Assembly (NCBI GenBank): GCA_964593455.1
Contig: CAZQHK010000008.1
Coordinates: forward strand, 62,001 to 126,000
Direction: 5' to 3'
Source: CAZQHK01 sp964593455
GTDB taxonomy: Bacteria; Muiribacteriota; CAYSPT01
Length of the DNA: 64,000 nucleotides
Part shown: positions 18,381 to 27,006 of the stretch, piece after piece
Layout of the letters: every line of letters starts with the position of its first letter
Numbering within the stretch: position 1 is the first letter of the stretch
Notes under the pieces: model-generated
The model's input: only the letters and a program-made list of their open reading frames with translations
What the model was told of the DNA's origin: nothing
The model's database searches: none
Program-made: the position numbers and the translations under genes

Positions 18381-19358
18381 TTACGGACGTTTAGTTATAA
18401 TCAGGAGCGGTCTTTTGTCGTTCGGATACATTTCCCTGGCGATGGTGTTGTTGTCCAGGATGATGTAGATAAATCCTTTATCCATGGTGAAACCCTCGGC
18501 CATTCCGAACTTCATATCCTGGTAGCTGTACCGTTTTCGGTTGGTTATGTGTCCGAAAAAGTGCACGTCTTCCTCCCGGTATTCTTCTTCATTCCAGATA
18601 AGTTTGAAGATGGTTTCCGAGTTACGTCCCAGGCACCAGACATCTCCTTTTTCCACATGAAACGAGGCGATGTCGGGATTCCGTTTTTTAGAATGGAATA
18701 TCCCCGAATCGTTCATGTAAAAGGGAACAAACAAGGGTGGATCCTGGTCTAGACGAATGAGCAGTATTCCCCGTGGTTCGCGTTCCGCGGACACGATCAA
18801 TGTCTTCTCTTCCAGGAACGCAATCGCTTCCGGTCCCGCTCCATCGGTGACGAAAAGGCCTCGTTTCAGCCCAGCTTCGTAGAACGAGGGACTGACCCAA
18901 TCGACCGTGCCGTCAGGCAGGACCTTGATGACGCAGAAACAGCGCTCCGAGATTAGAAAGAAATTGCCGTTGCCGTCGATGGTAATTCCTTCAAGATCGA
19001 GCTGGGGTTTCGAGGGATCATAAGGATCTCCCCCGTCGGCAGCAAACATCTTACCCCTGAGATCGATTATACCTTCAGGAGTTTTAAAGGTGAGATGCTC
19101 CGTGAATAGAGCTCTGCCGTCCTTTATCTCAACCTTAAAAATCGATCCGTCGTGCTTGTCGGACACGGAATAAAGATGGCCGTTGTGAATAGCCAGACCG
19201 GACGGGTTGATATTCTCCGGTCCATCCACGGGCAGCACTTTTACAATTTCCAGGGGAACGACGCCTGACCAGTAATCTGCAAAACAGGGTCCGGGCATGA
19301 AGCCTGTAAGAAAAGTATATGCGGCAACACACATCAGAATAAGAGTGGTTGATTTCAT
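18381..19358 (-). CDS. Exported beta-propeller, esterase-like/SMP-30-like
   Basis: A signal peptide (MKSTTLILMC...GPCFADY) is followed by a repeat-rich fold. Motifs are NPSGLAIHNGHLYSVSDKHD, LDLEGITIDGNGNFFLISER, GPEAIAFLEEKTLIVSAE and a late AEGFTMDKGFIYIILDNN. This resembles the esterase-like activity of phytase (PF13449) or SdiA-regulated propellers. I chose the ATG preceded by GGGAGGA; a longer frame upstream would bury the signal peptide. The substrate is unknown. A short inverted-repeat element lies about 100 bases upstream. Confidence 0.72.
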   Translation of the reverse strand: MKSTTLILMCVAAYTFLTGFMPGPCFADYWSGVVPLEIVKVLPVDGPENINPSGLAIHNGHLYSVSDKHDGSIFKVEIKDGRALFTEHLTFKTPEGIIDLRGKMFAADGGDPYDPSKPQLDLEGITIDGNGNFFLISERCFCVIKVLPDGTVDWVSPSFYEAGLKRGLFVTDGAGPEAIAFLEEKTLIVSAEREPRGILLIRLDQDPPLFVPFYMNDSGIFHSKKRNPDIASFHVEKGDVWCLGRNSETIFKLIWNEEEYREEDVHFFGHITNRKRYSYQDMKFGMAEGFTMDKGFIYIILDNNTIAREMYPNDKRPLLIITKRP

Positions 19359-19461
19359 GATCGTAGTCCTCCCTTTTAGTTCGCAGTCATGTGTAGAAAG
19401 TTTCGTAACATGTTCTGGTTCAAAATACCAGTTCATCCCGGACTCGTCAAACGTTGTTAAT

Positions 19462-19558
19462 CCATATATTTCACCAGTGTCCCTACATCACAAGAATACA
19501 TCCTGTATTCTCTCCCTTCGGGCGTCACCCCGTGAGGGCAACTCGTGAAATATGCGGA
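19462..19558. repeat. Inverted-repeat element, family R1, copy A
   Basis: The ends are CATATATTTCACCAGTG and its counterpart CTCGTGAAATATGCGG, with a GC-rich centre (GGGCGTCACCCCGTGAGGGC). Read on the minus strand it begins TATTTCACGAGTTGCC and ends ACACTGGTGAAATAT. Those same ends bound a second copy near the tRNA gene at 57.4 kb. It lies in the 215-base gap between two minus-strand genes. It looks like a small non-coding mobile or REP-like element. Confidence 0.55.
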
Positions 19559-19573
19559 CTATCAGGAAAATAC

Positions 19574-20548
19574 TTATTTTGAAGCGGGATTTGTATCTCC
19601 CGGCCAGGCGGTCACCATGTCTTCCAGTAAACGGCTTGATCCCAGATGGCTGGTCTGCCGGCGGGCTTCTTCGTTGAGCCGGCGGTGATCATCCCGGATT
19701 GCTTGTACCAGCGGATGGCTGTTCGACACATGGTGTGACAGCCACATCAGCAGAATTTCCCGGTCATGGAGATCCCCGAGTTTTTTCCGTGTTTTTTTTA
19801 GTTCTGTGAGAACGGAAGCAACAAGATTGGTATCCCGTTCAGGCATGAGCTGAAGCATGGACTGGAGCCCGCGTAGTTTGGCCCTCGTTATGTGCAACAA
19901 CTCTTGAGACGGCGGTTCATATCCGTGTTTGCGGATATCAATAACCATGTACGAAAGAATTGTCTTAACCACCGTGGACGCTTCTGCCCCGACGGCTAGC
20001 TGTGGTTTCTCCCAGTATTCACCCAGGTTGGAGTAGTGACCTGCCGGCCGGGCCGCATGTTTAAGAAATCCGATTAGAGCCAGGATTCGCTTTGTATAAT
20101 CAGCTCGGATCCGGGACAGCACCGGCGGCATTTTTTCGGCTCGGGTTCTCCTGACTAATTCGAGCAATGCCTGCACTCCCGTTATGTCGCTGAACGGACC
20201 CTCTAACTGCTCGATAATAACGTCCAGATCCCGGAGATTACCAAGAACCTGGTCCAATTCAAGGAGCAGGTGGCGGTGAAGACGAGCTCGTTCTGTGGGA
20301 AAGGCCTGGTAGAACGTATCCATAGCGGCGGCCACCGCCCGGAGTGATTTCCGGAGCATGTACAGCGTGTCTTCATCTGCCTTTTCCCGGAAAGAGTTCA
20401 GTTTGGGTTCTACTCTTGATGCGTACACTGGTACTTGAGACCGAGCAAACTCCTGGAAGGTTTCCGCCGATGACGGTTGAGGACCCGGCAGCAACAGGAA
20501 CACCACCAGGACTGAAATCAGGATGGGAAAAGCTGCATGAATGCGCAT
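19574..20548 (-). CDS. Exported CHAD-domain protein
   Basis: CHAD domains are helical bundles that bind inorganic polyphosphate and are usually cytoplasmic. Here a clear signal peptide (about residues 1-28, LLLPGPQPSSAET) precedes the domain. Two halves are seen: YMLRKSLRAVAAAMDTF with LDQVLGNLRDLDVII, then ITRAKLRGLQSMLQLM with LTELKKTRKKLGDLHDREIL. The first conserved His is replaced by Tyr (normally H-x-x-R), while the second half keeps the LGDLHD signature. Export of a CHAD protein is unusual. No polyphosphate kinase lies nearby. Confidence 0.75.
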   Translation of the reverse strand: MRIHAAFPILISVLVVFLLLPGPQPSSAETFQEFARSQVPVYASRVEPKLNSFREKADEDTLYMLRKSLRAVAAAMDTFYQAFPTERARLHRHLLLELDQVLGNLRDLDVIIEQLEGPFSDITGVQALLELVRRTRAEKMPPVLSRIRADYTKRILALIGFLKHAARPAGHYSNLGEYWEKPQLAVGAEASTVVKTILSYMVIDIRKHGYEPPSQELLHITRAKLRGLQSMLQLMPERDTNLVASVLTELKKTRKKLGDLHDREILLMWLSHHVSNSHPLVQAIRDDHRRLNEEARRQTSHLGSSRLLEDMVTAWPGDTNPASK

Positions 20549-20737
20549 AATTACTCATTTCCTTCCCATGAAAGGAGAATCTAACCCGAATAAGACATAA
20601 GGCAAGAATAGCAGAATGGTTTTCAACGTGTCAAAAAGAAACCGGGAATCACGGATCACTCCATATCAACCGAGCCTGCTATTGTCGTGGTCTTCTAGCT
20701 GATGGTATAGTGTTTTTGTTTGCGAGGAGGTATGTTC

Positions 20738-21322
20738 ATGCCCAGGAAGATAATCATCCTTACCGGAAGTCCGCGTGAAAACGGTAACACGGTAACGGTT
20801 GCCAATTGGATCGCCGAAAGCGCCCGGGCAGCGGGTGCCGAGGTAGAACTGGTAAACGCTGCCACGCTAAACTACAAGGTCAACGGATGTATTGCCTGCA
20901 TGGGATGCCAGCAATCCGACCAATTCCGCTGCATTATTGATGACGAGGCTGCCCCCATTTTACTCAAGTTGCCCGACTACGACGTGGTCGTTTTCGCTAC
21001 CCCTACGTATTTCATGGGTTTCTCCGCCCAACTCAAACTGCTGATTGACCGAATGTACTCCCTGGTCAAGTTCGATCCTGAAACCATGACATTTCGCCAC
21101 CCGTTTCAGGACACGGTATTCGGCCTGATTGCCGTGGCCGGCGGCGGTGGTGAAGCTGGTATCCAGCTGGTTGTGGAAAACATGCGTTTCATAGCCAGAT
21201 TCCTGGGGAAATCGTTCAAGAAATTTCTTGTTCCGACAGCGCCATTAAAGCTGGGAGAGATCATCACCGACACCGAACTGAAAGATAAATCGGTGGCTTT
21301 CGGTAAGGAACTGGCTGGGTAG
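20738..21322 (+). CDS. NADPH-dependent FMN reductase / iron-sulfur flavoprotein family
   Basis: Flavodoxin-fold protein with the FMN phosphate loop LTGSPRENGNT at the N-terminus and the flavin-contacting segment FATPTYFMGFSAQLKLLIDR. A Cys cluster GCIACMGCQQ with a further Cys (residue about 61) matches the compact motif of iron-sulfur flavoproteins of anaerobes. It may therefore carry a [4Fe-4S] cluster and act in electron transfer or oxygen/peroxide defence. The ATG at 20738 is chosen because GAGGAGG lies seven bases before it; an ATG six bases upstream is too close. It converges with the exchanger gene two bases away. Confidence 0.85.
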   Translation: MPRKIIILTGSPRENGNTVTVANWIAESARAAGAEVELVNAATLNYKVNGCIACMGCQQSDQFRCIIDDEAAPILLKLPDYDVVVFATPTYFMGFSAQLKLLIDRMYSLVKFDPETMTFRHPFQDTVFGLIAVAGGGGEAGIQLVVENMRFIARFLGKSFKKFLVPTAPLKLGEIITDTELKDKSVAFGKELAG

Positions 21323-21324
21323 TT

Positions 21325-22491
21325 TTACCCGTAGTTGATCATCAGGTACAGCATCAGCACGTAGATCGCTGTCAGTACAGTGGCATCGAAGTTGGAAAAC
21401 CGCCGATCGTTCAAGATGGTTTCCAGTAGAATGTAAAACACCGGGAACAGCAGCACTACCAGGATGATCATGGTGGAATTGATCGGAAGACCGACAAAAT
21501 CGGGCGGCATCATCCCCAGTTTGCTCACAACTCCGATACACAGGATGGAGAATGGGAACACCAGGAACATGACCTGTGTTATACCACCGAAAACATTTGA
21601 AAGCGCGATACCGAGCTCGCCCCGCCGGTGAGCTTTGTAGACGATCACATACTCCGACATCCCGGCAAACGCCGCCAGAATGATGGACGTAACGATGTTG
21701 GACATGTTTATTTTGTCAAGCGCGATGTGAGCGAAATGCGAGACACTTTCCCCTCCTAGCACCGCACCGAAGACTCCCGCGGCCAGATAGGAGAAGATTA
21801 CGTAGATCGGTATGTCCTGCTGGCATTCGGCCACGAGAATATCATAGATATCCTCATGCTCCTCGGAGCCGGCGTAGTACTTCAGCAATGTTCTCAGATA
21901 CATAACGATGATGACAAACATCAACGAGGCGAAAATAATGAGGTCGTTACTCGAAAAATGGGTCACCGGCGGATTCTTGACGGTTCTGAAAATAATCATG
22001 GTTATCCCCATGAGGAACGTTATTCCCGCCCCGCAGGCCAAAAGCTCGGTGGCGGCATACGTTATTGCCGGCGGCAGTTTGAAGGTTCCGAACTTGTTCT
22101 TGGGCAGGAAGAAGGAATAGATAGCCAAAAACACGGCATTGTTATAAACGGTTACTAAAGCAATAGTCACCGCCGTGAGGGGACTGACAAACACCACGAA
22201 AGTTATCACCACGAACTCGGGTAAAGTGGAAAGAATCTCACCGATGGTTCCGGCCAGAAAGCCGTTCCAACAGTACTTCTTACCCATCTTCTCCGCTGCC
22301 ACCACCAGGGCTTCACAGGCTCCCGGCAGGATCAGCACCCCGGCCAGAAGCGCCGCCGCCGCTTCCAGGTAGATGTTGGCGGAGAAACAGTTAAAAGAGA
22401 GCAGCCCGTAAACTACCAGGCCTGCCAATGAAATGTACACCCATCCGGGTATTGCCGGATTATTATGTCTTTTTTCCAAATCACTGTTCAT
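21325..22491 (-). CDS. Sodium/calcium exchanger-like membrane protein (CaCA superfamily)
   Basis: About ten to eleven transmembrane segments in two inverted halves. The alpha-repeat signatures are visible: GFLAGTIGEILSTLPEFVV in the first half and AAFAGMSEYVIVYKAHRRGE with LGIALSNVFGG in the second, both with the conserved acidic residue expected to bind cation. The likely role is Ca2+ or other cation/H+ or Na+ exchange. The start used is MNSDLEKRHN; a longer open frame upstream is coding sequence of the previous gene. It overlaps the cyclase gene's end by 11 bases, so the two are probably co-translated and functionally linked. Confidence 0.85.
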   Translation of the reverse strand: MNSDLEKRHNNPAIPGWVYISLAGLVVYGLLSFNCFSANIYLEAAAALLAGVLILPGACEALVVAAEKMGKKYCWNGFLAGTIGEILSTLPEFVVITFVVFVSPLTAVTIALVTVYNNAVFLAIYSFFLPKNKFGTFKLPPAITYAATELLACGAGITFLMGITMIIFRTVKNPPVTHFSSNDLIIFASLMFVIIVMYLRTLLKYYAGSEEHEDIYDILVAECQQDIPIYVIFSYLAAGVFGAVLGGESVSHFAHIALDKINMSNIVTSIILAAFAGMSEYVIVYKAHRRGELGIALSNVFGGITQVMFLVFPFSILCIGVVSKLGMMPPDFVGLPINSTMIILVVLLFPVFYILLETILNDRRFSNFDATVLTAIYVLMLYLMINYG

Positions 22492-24436
22492 CGGGGCGGT
22501 CCATAACAACCACGGTACCCGCCAGCAGGTCGTGCCAGGCCCGTTTGTCTTCTTCCCAAATAGCCCAGAGAAATCCGAGGAGAGCACAAACAAACGACAG
22601 CCACATGAGATCCGACCGGGCACCTGCCTGCCAAAAACCGACCGGGGAGCAGACGGGGAATCGGACGACCCTCATCTTCAATAGTTTCTTGCCGGGCGTC
22701 GCTTTCTGAAACTTTATGAAGAGAGCCCCGTAGAGAGCCCACAGTAGAACCGATATGATGGTTTTTCCCCTTCGTTTATTCGGCCGTTTAAGCTTTTTCT
22801 TGATCCGGGTTTTGGCCTCGTGTTTGATGACATGTTTGATGGCTTGTTTGATATCATCTTTTATCTCTTCTTTTTTCTGCGATTTTTTCATAGAAGCAAT
22901 GATTTGAGGCGTTGATACCAGGATCGTTTCGTGGTCCTGCCAGATATAGTCGTAACCGTTAACCGGGATAGTTGTGTTGAGTACCTCACGAAGAGGTTTA
23001 TCCTGGAAATGCAGAGATACGGCTCCTTTTACCTCGGAAGCGATAACAATGTTGATGCCTGCCTGTTTGGCAATCATCTTCAGGCCGCTTCGAATATCAA
23101 TGTCTTCCATGTCGATGGAAATGATCCTCTGGGCGGTGATCATCCGACCGTCGGTCTCCACTTCCATCTGGAGATCTATCAGATCACCTTGTTCTTCCTC
23201 GACGACCCTACCGGTCCCGGGCTCTTCAGCTATCAGCGGTTTTAAATCGGCCACTTGCTCCGGCGGGCCGACCATGATAGTGTGTTCGTCTATCCACCCG
23301 GCTGCGAAACCATGGGGTTTCAGGGTCATCATCATGGCTTTCCGCCAGGGAACATCTTCCAACTCCAGGGTTGTTGGCCCAATTACTCCCGGTGCCAGGA
23401 CGATATTCACATGTGCCTTCCTGGCGATCAGTCTGGCGACGTCACCAACTTGTTCTTCTTGAACCTCGACGTCCACCGTGGTTTCATCAGCGGTATCATG
23501 CACGCTGTCGGTATCGGTCAAAGAAATATTCAGGTTTTGCTCTCCATCGGAATCAGACTCGTAACCGGCCTCGGCCTCGGCCTTGGGTTTCCACTGCCGG
23601 TTGGAGCCTCCCCGGCACATCCCGCCAAACAATAAACTGCATAAAATGGCACAGATGGCCAGGTCCAGGAGAAGAGCGGCAAACCGCCTTAACAAGCCAG
23701 CTCGGGGGCCGTTGATGATCTCTGTATCCGTATCGTGTGCCAGCGGCGATGTAATTTTATTCTGGCCTGCCTGGAGGCCGGACCTGTCAATTTTTATTGA
23801 TTCGCCGATACTGACAACTGATTTATCCACCTTGATCTCCAGTGCCGCGGGAGACACGGGCGCCGGTTCACCTTCCATGGGCTTTTCCCCGCCGCTGTCT
23901 TCAAATGAGCCGCCGCCGATAGGGGTCTCCCGGAGCACCTTGTAGACCTTGATCTGCTCGGGAATTCCCTTGAATGTCCGGTACCCGACCTCGCTCGAGG
24001 GGACCTCCCGTTTGTTCATGGCCAGGTAGACCGATTCGGTGAAAAACACTTGTCCCGCTTCGGCAATGCTCTCCAGGCGAGAGGTGATGTTGACCGCGTC
24101 GCCGAAGATGTCGTTGTCGGTCACGCTGACTTCACCGGAGTTAATGGCGATACGCACATCGATCCTGTCTTCCGGCGATTTGCTCTGGTTGTATTCGAAC
24201 AGGCGGTCCTGGATGGCTACCCCGCATAATACCGCGTCGGTGGGGCTGAGAAAGGTCACCAGGAAGGCGTCGCCGATGGTTTTGATGAGGCGGCCCTTGT
24301 ACTCTTCCACTACGGGCAGAACGATGCTTTCGTGTTTTTTGAGCATATCCATCATCTGGGTACGGGATTGATGGGCGGTCTTGTCGGTAAAACCCTGGAT
24401 ATCCGTTAGTAAGATAGTCAGGTTCCTGGTCTTCAT
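22481..24436 (-). CDS. Class III nucleotide cyclase with RDD domain split by two STN repeats
   Basis: Residues 1-170 are a class III cyclase with all catalytic positions: metal Asp12 (LLTDIQGFT) and Asp56 (KTIGDAF), Lys53 and Asp109 as the adenine-type pair, and Asn116 and Arg120 (DAVNITSRLE). An RDD membrane domain starts at about 244 (PRAGLLRRFAALLLD, TM1 to about 272) and resumes at about 556 with TM2, TPGKKLLKMRVV, TM3 and a KRAWHDLLAG end. Between TM1 and TM2 sit two secretin/STN-like repeats (about 332-392 and 447-510). Topology puts the repeats outside and the cyclase inside, so it looks like a transmembrane receptor cyclase. GGGGGG precedes the ATG. Confidence 0.85.
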   Translation of the reverse strand: MKTRNLTILLTDIQGFTDKTAHQSRTQMMDMLKKHESIVLPVVEEYKGRLIKTIGDAFLVTFLSPTDAVLCGVAIQDRLFEYNQSKSPEDRIDVRIAINSGEVSVTDNDIFGDAVNITSRLESIAEAGQVFFTESVYLAMNKREVPSSEVGYRTFKGIPEQIKVYKVLRETPIGGGSFEDSGGEKPMEGEPAPVSPAALEIKVDKSVVSIGESIKIDRSGLQAGQNKITSPLAHDTDTEIINGPRAGLLRRFAALLLDLAICAILCSLLFGGMCRGGSNRQWKPKAEAEAGYESDSDGEQNLNISLTDTDSVHDTADETTVDVEVQEEQVGDVARLIARKAHVNIVLAPGVIGPTTLELEDVPWRKAMMMTLKPHGFAAGWIDEHTIMVGPPEQVADLKPLIAEEPGTGRVVEEEQGDLIDLQMEVETDGRMITAQRIISIDMEDIDIRSGLKMIAKQAGINIVIASEVKGAVSLHFQDKPLREVLNTTIPVNGYDYIWQDHETILVSTPQIIASMKKSQKKEEIKDDIKQAIKHVIKHEAKTRIKKKLKRPNKRRGKTIISVLLWALYGALFIKFQKATPGKKLLKMRVVRFPVCSPVGFWQAGARSDLMWLSFVCALLGFLWAIWEEDKRAWHDLLAGTVVVMDRPDEQ

Positions 24437-24579
24437 TATATATCCCCCTGGGTTCCAATCATGTTCCAGCTACCTGTTGTTTTCATCAGAAGTCGGTCGT
24501 TTGTATCACCATGAAAATGATACCACCTTTTTATGATTTCGCACCATCTTGATTTCCATGTTACCCAAAATCAACGCCT

Positions 24580-25368
24580 TTACCGCTTCACGGCTACCGC
24601 GATCAGGTTGCGTCCTTCTTCCGGACCGACTGTGCTATCTCCCGTTCCCGAGTATTCGAGCGTTTCCAGGTCAAACCCGGTTTTTTCCAGCAGATCTCTC
24701 ATTTCGCTCATGGAGAACCGGTGATAGTAACGTTCACAGACCACTGTGCGGTCAGAATTCTTCCAGGGAATAAGAAAATCGTGTTCACCAATCCGCTTCC
24801 AACTATGACGCCTTATTTTGTTTTCGGCCCAGTTGCTGAAAAGGTTCCACACCATGATGATCAACCGGCCGCCGGGTTTTATCTGGCGATACATCTTCGC
24901 CAGCAGACCGGTCCGGCTGGCCGAGTCGGGCAGGTGGTGCAGGGAGGCAATCATGAAGACCAAGTCAAAAAAATGATCGGGAAATGATTGTTCCTCCTCA
25001 GCAGTGCAAATAAAAGAAACTTGTTTTTTTGTTGAAGTCACATCGTGCAGTCGTTCCCGGGCTATCTTGATCAATTTCTCGCTCTGATCAAGACCGTAGT
25101 AGGTGATGGTCTTTCCTTCAAATATCTCCAGCAGGCGCCCGTTTCCGCAACCCCAGTCCATGATGACCTGGCCGTGGCGCAGCAGTGGTTTTAATCGGTC
25201 CATTTCAGGCCAGATGATCTCCCGGGTTCCGGCGAACGAAGCAGCTATACGATTGTAATCGTCCCGGGTTTTCCTTATAATAGCGTCACGGTCACCCCCC
25301 CGGCAGTCGGCGCCGGGATTGTTGCCGCCGTTTGAATTTACCGTGTTGATAGTTTTTTTTCCGGACAT
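24580..25368 (-). CDS. Trm9-like class I SAM methyltransferase
   Basis: Rossmann methyltransferase. Motif I is VIMDWGCGNGRLLEI, post-I is YYGLDQSEKLI, motif IV is LVFMIASLHHLPD and motif VI is RQIKPGGRLIIMVWNLF. The C-terminal part has FLIPWK and CERYYHRFSMSEMRDLL, a pattern I associate with Trm9/ALKBH8-type enzymes (IPWK, RYYH-F). Those methylate cm5U34 to mcm5U34 in tRNA. Its start codon lies only about 11 bases from that of elp3 on the other strand, which supports a tRNA wobble-modification role. The N-terminal 30 residues are low complexity. No strong ribosome-binding site is visible. Confidence 0.78.
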   Translation of the reverse strand: MSGKKTINTVNSNGGNNPGADCRGGDRDAIIRKTRDDYNRIAASFAGTREIIWPEMDRLKPLLRHGQVIMDWGCGNGRLLEIFEGKTITYYGLDQSEKLIKIARERLHDVTSTKKQVSFICTAEEEQSFPDHFFDLVFMIASLHHLPDSASRTGLLAKMYRQIKPGGRLIIMVWNLFSNWAENKIRRHSWKRIGEHDFLIPWKNSDRTVVCERYYHRFSMSEMRDLLEKTGFDLETLEYSGTGDSTVGPEEGRNLIAVAVKR

Positions 25369-25379
25369 GATTGCGAACC

Positions 25380-27002
25380 ATGGATAAACTCGAGGAACTG
25401 CTGCGCCATATTATGTATCGTAACCCTGAAACCGCGCTCCAGCTGGAGCGGGCCAAGCGGCAGTTCATGCACACACACAAAGGATTCGAAGCTACTCCGA
25501 ACAAACGTGACCTGCTCCAACTATATCATAAACTCCTGGCCCGGAACCAATGTGACCGAAACAGGCATCTGGAGCAATTACTGGCCACCAAACCTATGCG
25601 GACCCGGTCGGGAGTCACCATCATCTCGGCTCTGACCAAACCATATACCTGTCCCGGGAGATGCGTTTACTGTCCCGATGAGCCAGGAATGCCAAAAAGT
25701 TACATATCCGATGAACCGGCTGCCGCCCGGGCGCTGGCTCTCAAGTTCGATCCATTCGAGCAGGTGAGACAACGGATACGTGATCTGAAAGACAATGGGC
25801 ATCCCACCGGTAAAATCGAACTTATCATCAAGGGAGGGTGCTGGAACGCCTATACGCTCAATTATCAGTACTGGTTTATTTTACGATGTTTTCAGGCATG
25901 CAACCTGGCTGAGGTGAGAATAATTCCCCGGGCTGGTGACGGCACCGGCAGGCTGCGGGCACTCTTGAAGACCGAGCAAAATAAAAACGAAAAGGCACAC
26001 CACCGGATTATCGGACTGACCCTTGAAACCCGGCCCGACTTGATTGACCGGAATAGTGTTGAAACTCTTCGGGAACAGGGATGTACCCGGTTGGAACTCG
26101 GTGTCCAGACCACCGACGATAACGTTCTCGAACTTGTTGAGCGAGGCCATAGCACCGTGGAGGTGAAACGGGCAACCCGTCTGCTGAGGGATTATGGTTT
26201 CAAGGTTGACTACCACTTGATGCCGCAGCTGCCCGGGGCAACTCCACAGAGTGATATGACCATGCTCAAATCGGTATTCGATGATCCGGACTACCGCCCG
26301 GATATGATCAAGATTTATCCCTGTGTCGTTACCCGTTCTACCGGGCTTTTCTCCTGGTTCACGTCAGGACGTTACCATCCTTACGCTGATCAGGAGCTGG
26401 TCAGGATAATAAAAGAGTTCAAAGAACAGGTCCCCCGCTATGTTCGCATATCGCGTCTGATCCGGGACATTCCCAGCCATCATGTGCTGGCCGGGAATCC
26501 GGTGAACAACCTTCGTCAGCTTATCAAGGACGAGATGGAGGCAGAAGGCCGTCGGTGCCGCTGTCTCCGGTGCCGGGAGATAGGGCATGTTACCGCAGCC
26601 GGACGCACTTTCCGTGATGATGCTCCGATTCTGTTCACCGAGCGTTACGAGGCCGGCGGTGGAACGGAGTACTTCATGAGCTTTGAAAACGAGGCCCGTG
26701 ATGTGGTATTCGCTTTTTGCCGGCTCAGAATTTCTTCTCCCTCCGGTTTGTATCCTGCTTTTATCCGGGAGCTTCACACATACGGCCGTTTGGTTCTCGT
26801 GGGACAGCGGGACGAGCGGGCCAGCCAGCACAAGGGGCTGGGAGGGGAGCTCATGGAAGAAGCGGAAAAGATCTGCCGTCGGCACCGGATCAAACGGCTG
26901 GCGGTAATAGCCGGAGTCGGGGTGCGTCAATACTACCGTCGCCTTGGGTACCGTTTAAATAAAAGCTATATGGTCAAGAAAATGATCAGGGGCAACAGTT
27001 GA
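25380..27002 (+). CDS. elp3: Elp3-family tRNA uridine-34 carboxymethyltransferase
   Basis: Bacterial homologue of Elongator catalytic subunit Elp3, which makes cm5U34 from acetyl-CoA and SAM. The radical-SAM cluster motif is YTCPGRCVYCPDEPGMPKSY (Cys91, 95 and 98). Further motifs are IELIIKGGCWNAY, RRCRCLRCREIGH (zinc site) and a C-terminal GNAT domain with HKGLGGELMEEAEKI and YYRRLGY. The 540-residue length fits archaeal and bacterial Elp3. An upstream in-frame TTG (25371) is an alternative start. It is divergent from the Trm9-like gene and converges with the PilZ gene four bases away. Confidence 0.94.
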   Translation: MDKLEELLRHIMYRNPETALQLERAKRQFMHTHKGFEATPNKRDLLQLYHKLLARNQCDRNRHLEQLLATKPMRTRSGVTIISALTKPYTCPGRCVYCPDEPGMPKSYISDEPAAARALALKFDPFEQVRQRIRDLKDNGHPTGKIELIIKGGCWNAYTLNYQYWFILRCFQACNLAEVRIIPRAGDGTGRLRALLKTEQNKNEKAHHRIIGLTLETRPDLIDRNSVETLREQGCTRLELGVQTTDDNVLELVERGHSTVEVKRATRLLRDYGFKVDYHLMPQLPGATPQSDMTMLKSVFDDPDYRPDMIKIYPCVVTRSTGLFSWFTSGRYHPYADQELVRIIKEFKEQVPRYVRISRLIRDIPSHHVLAGNPVNNLRQLIKDEMEAEGRRCRCLRCREIGHVTAAGRTFRDDAPILFTERYEAGGGTEYFMSFENEARDVVFAFCRLRISSPSGLYPAFIRELHTYGRLVLVGQRDERASQHKGLGGELMEEAEKICRRHRIKRLAVIAGVGVRQYYRRLGYRLNKSYMVKKMIRGNS

Positions 27003-27006
27003 CGGG

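Noticed and set aside
19462..19558. CRISPR-like or riboswitch interpretation of the inverted repeat
   Set aside because: Only one pair of ends with no spacer array, and no gene downstream with a matching metabolic role.
20720..20737. Earlier TTG start for the flavoprotein
   Set aside because: It would translate through the GAGGAGG ribosome-binding site; the ATG seven bases after that site fits better.
22492..22623. Longer N-terminus of the CaCA exchanger
   Set aside because: The extra 44 codons are the out-of-frame shadow of the cyclase C-terminus and encode no family sequence.
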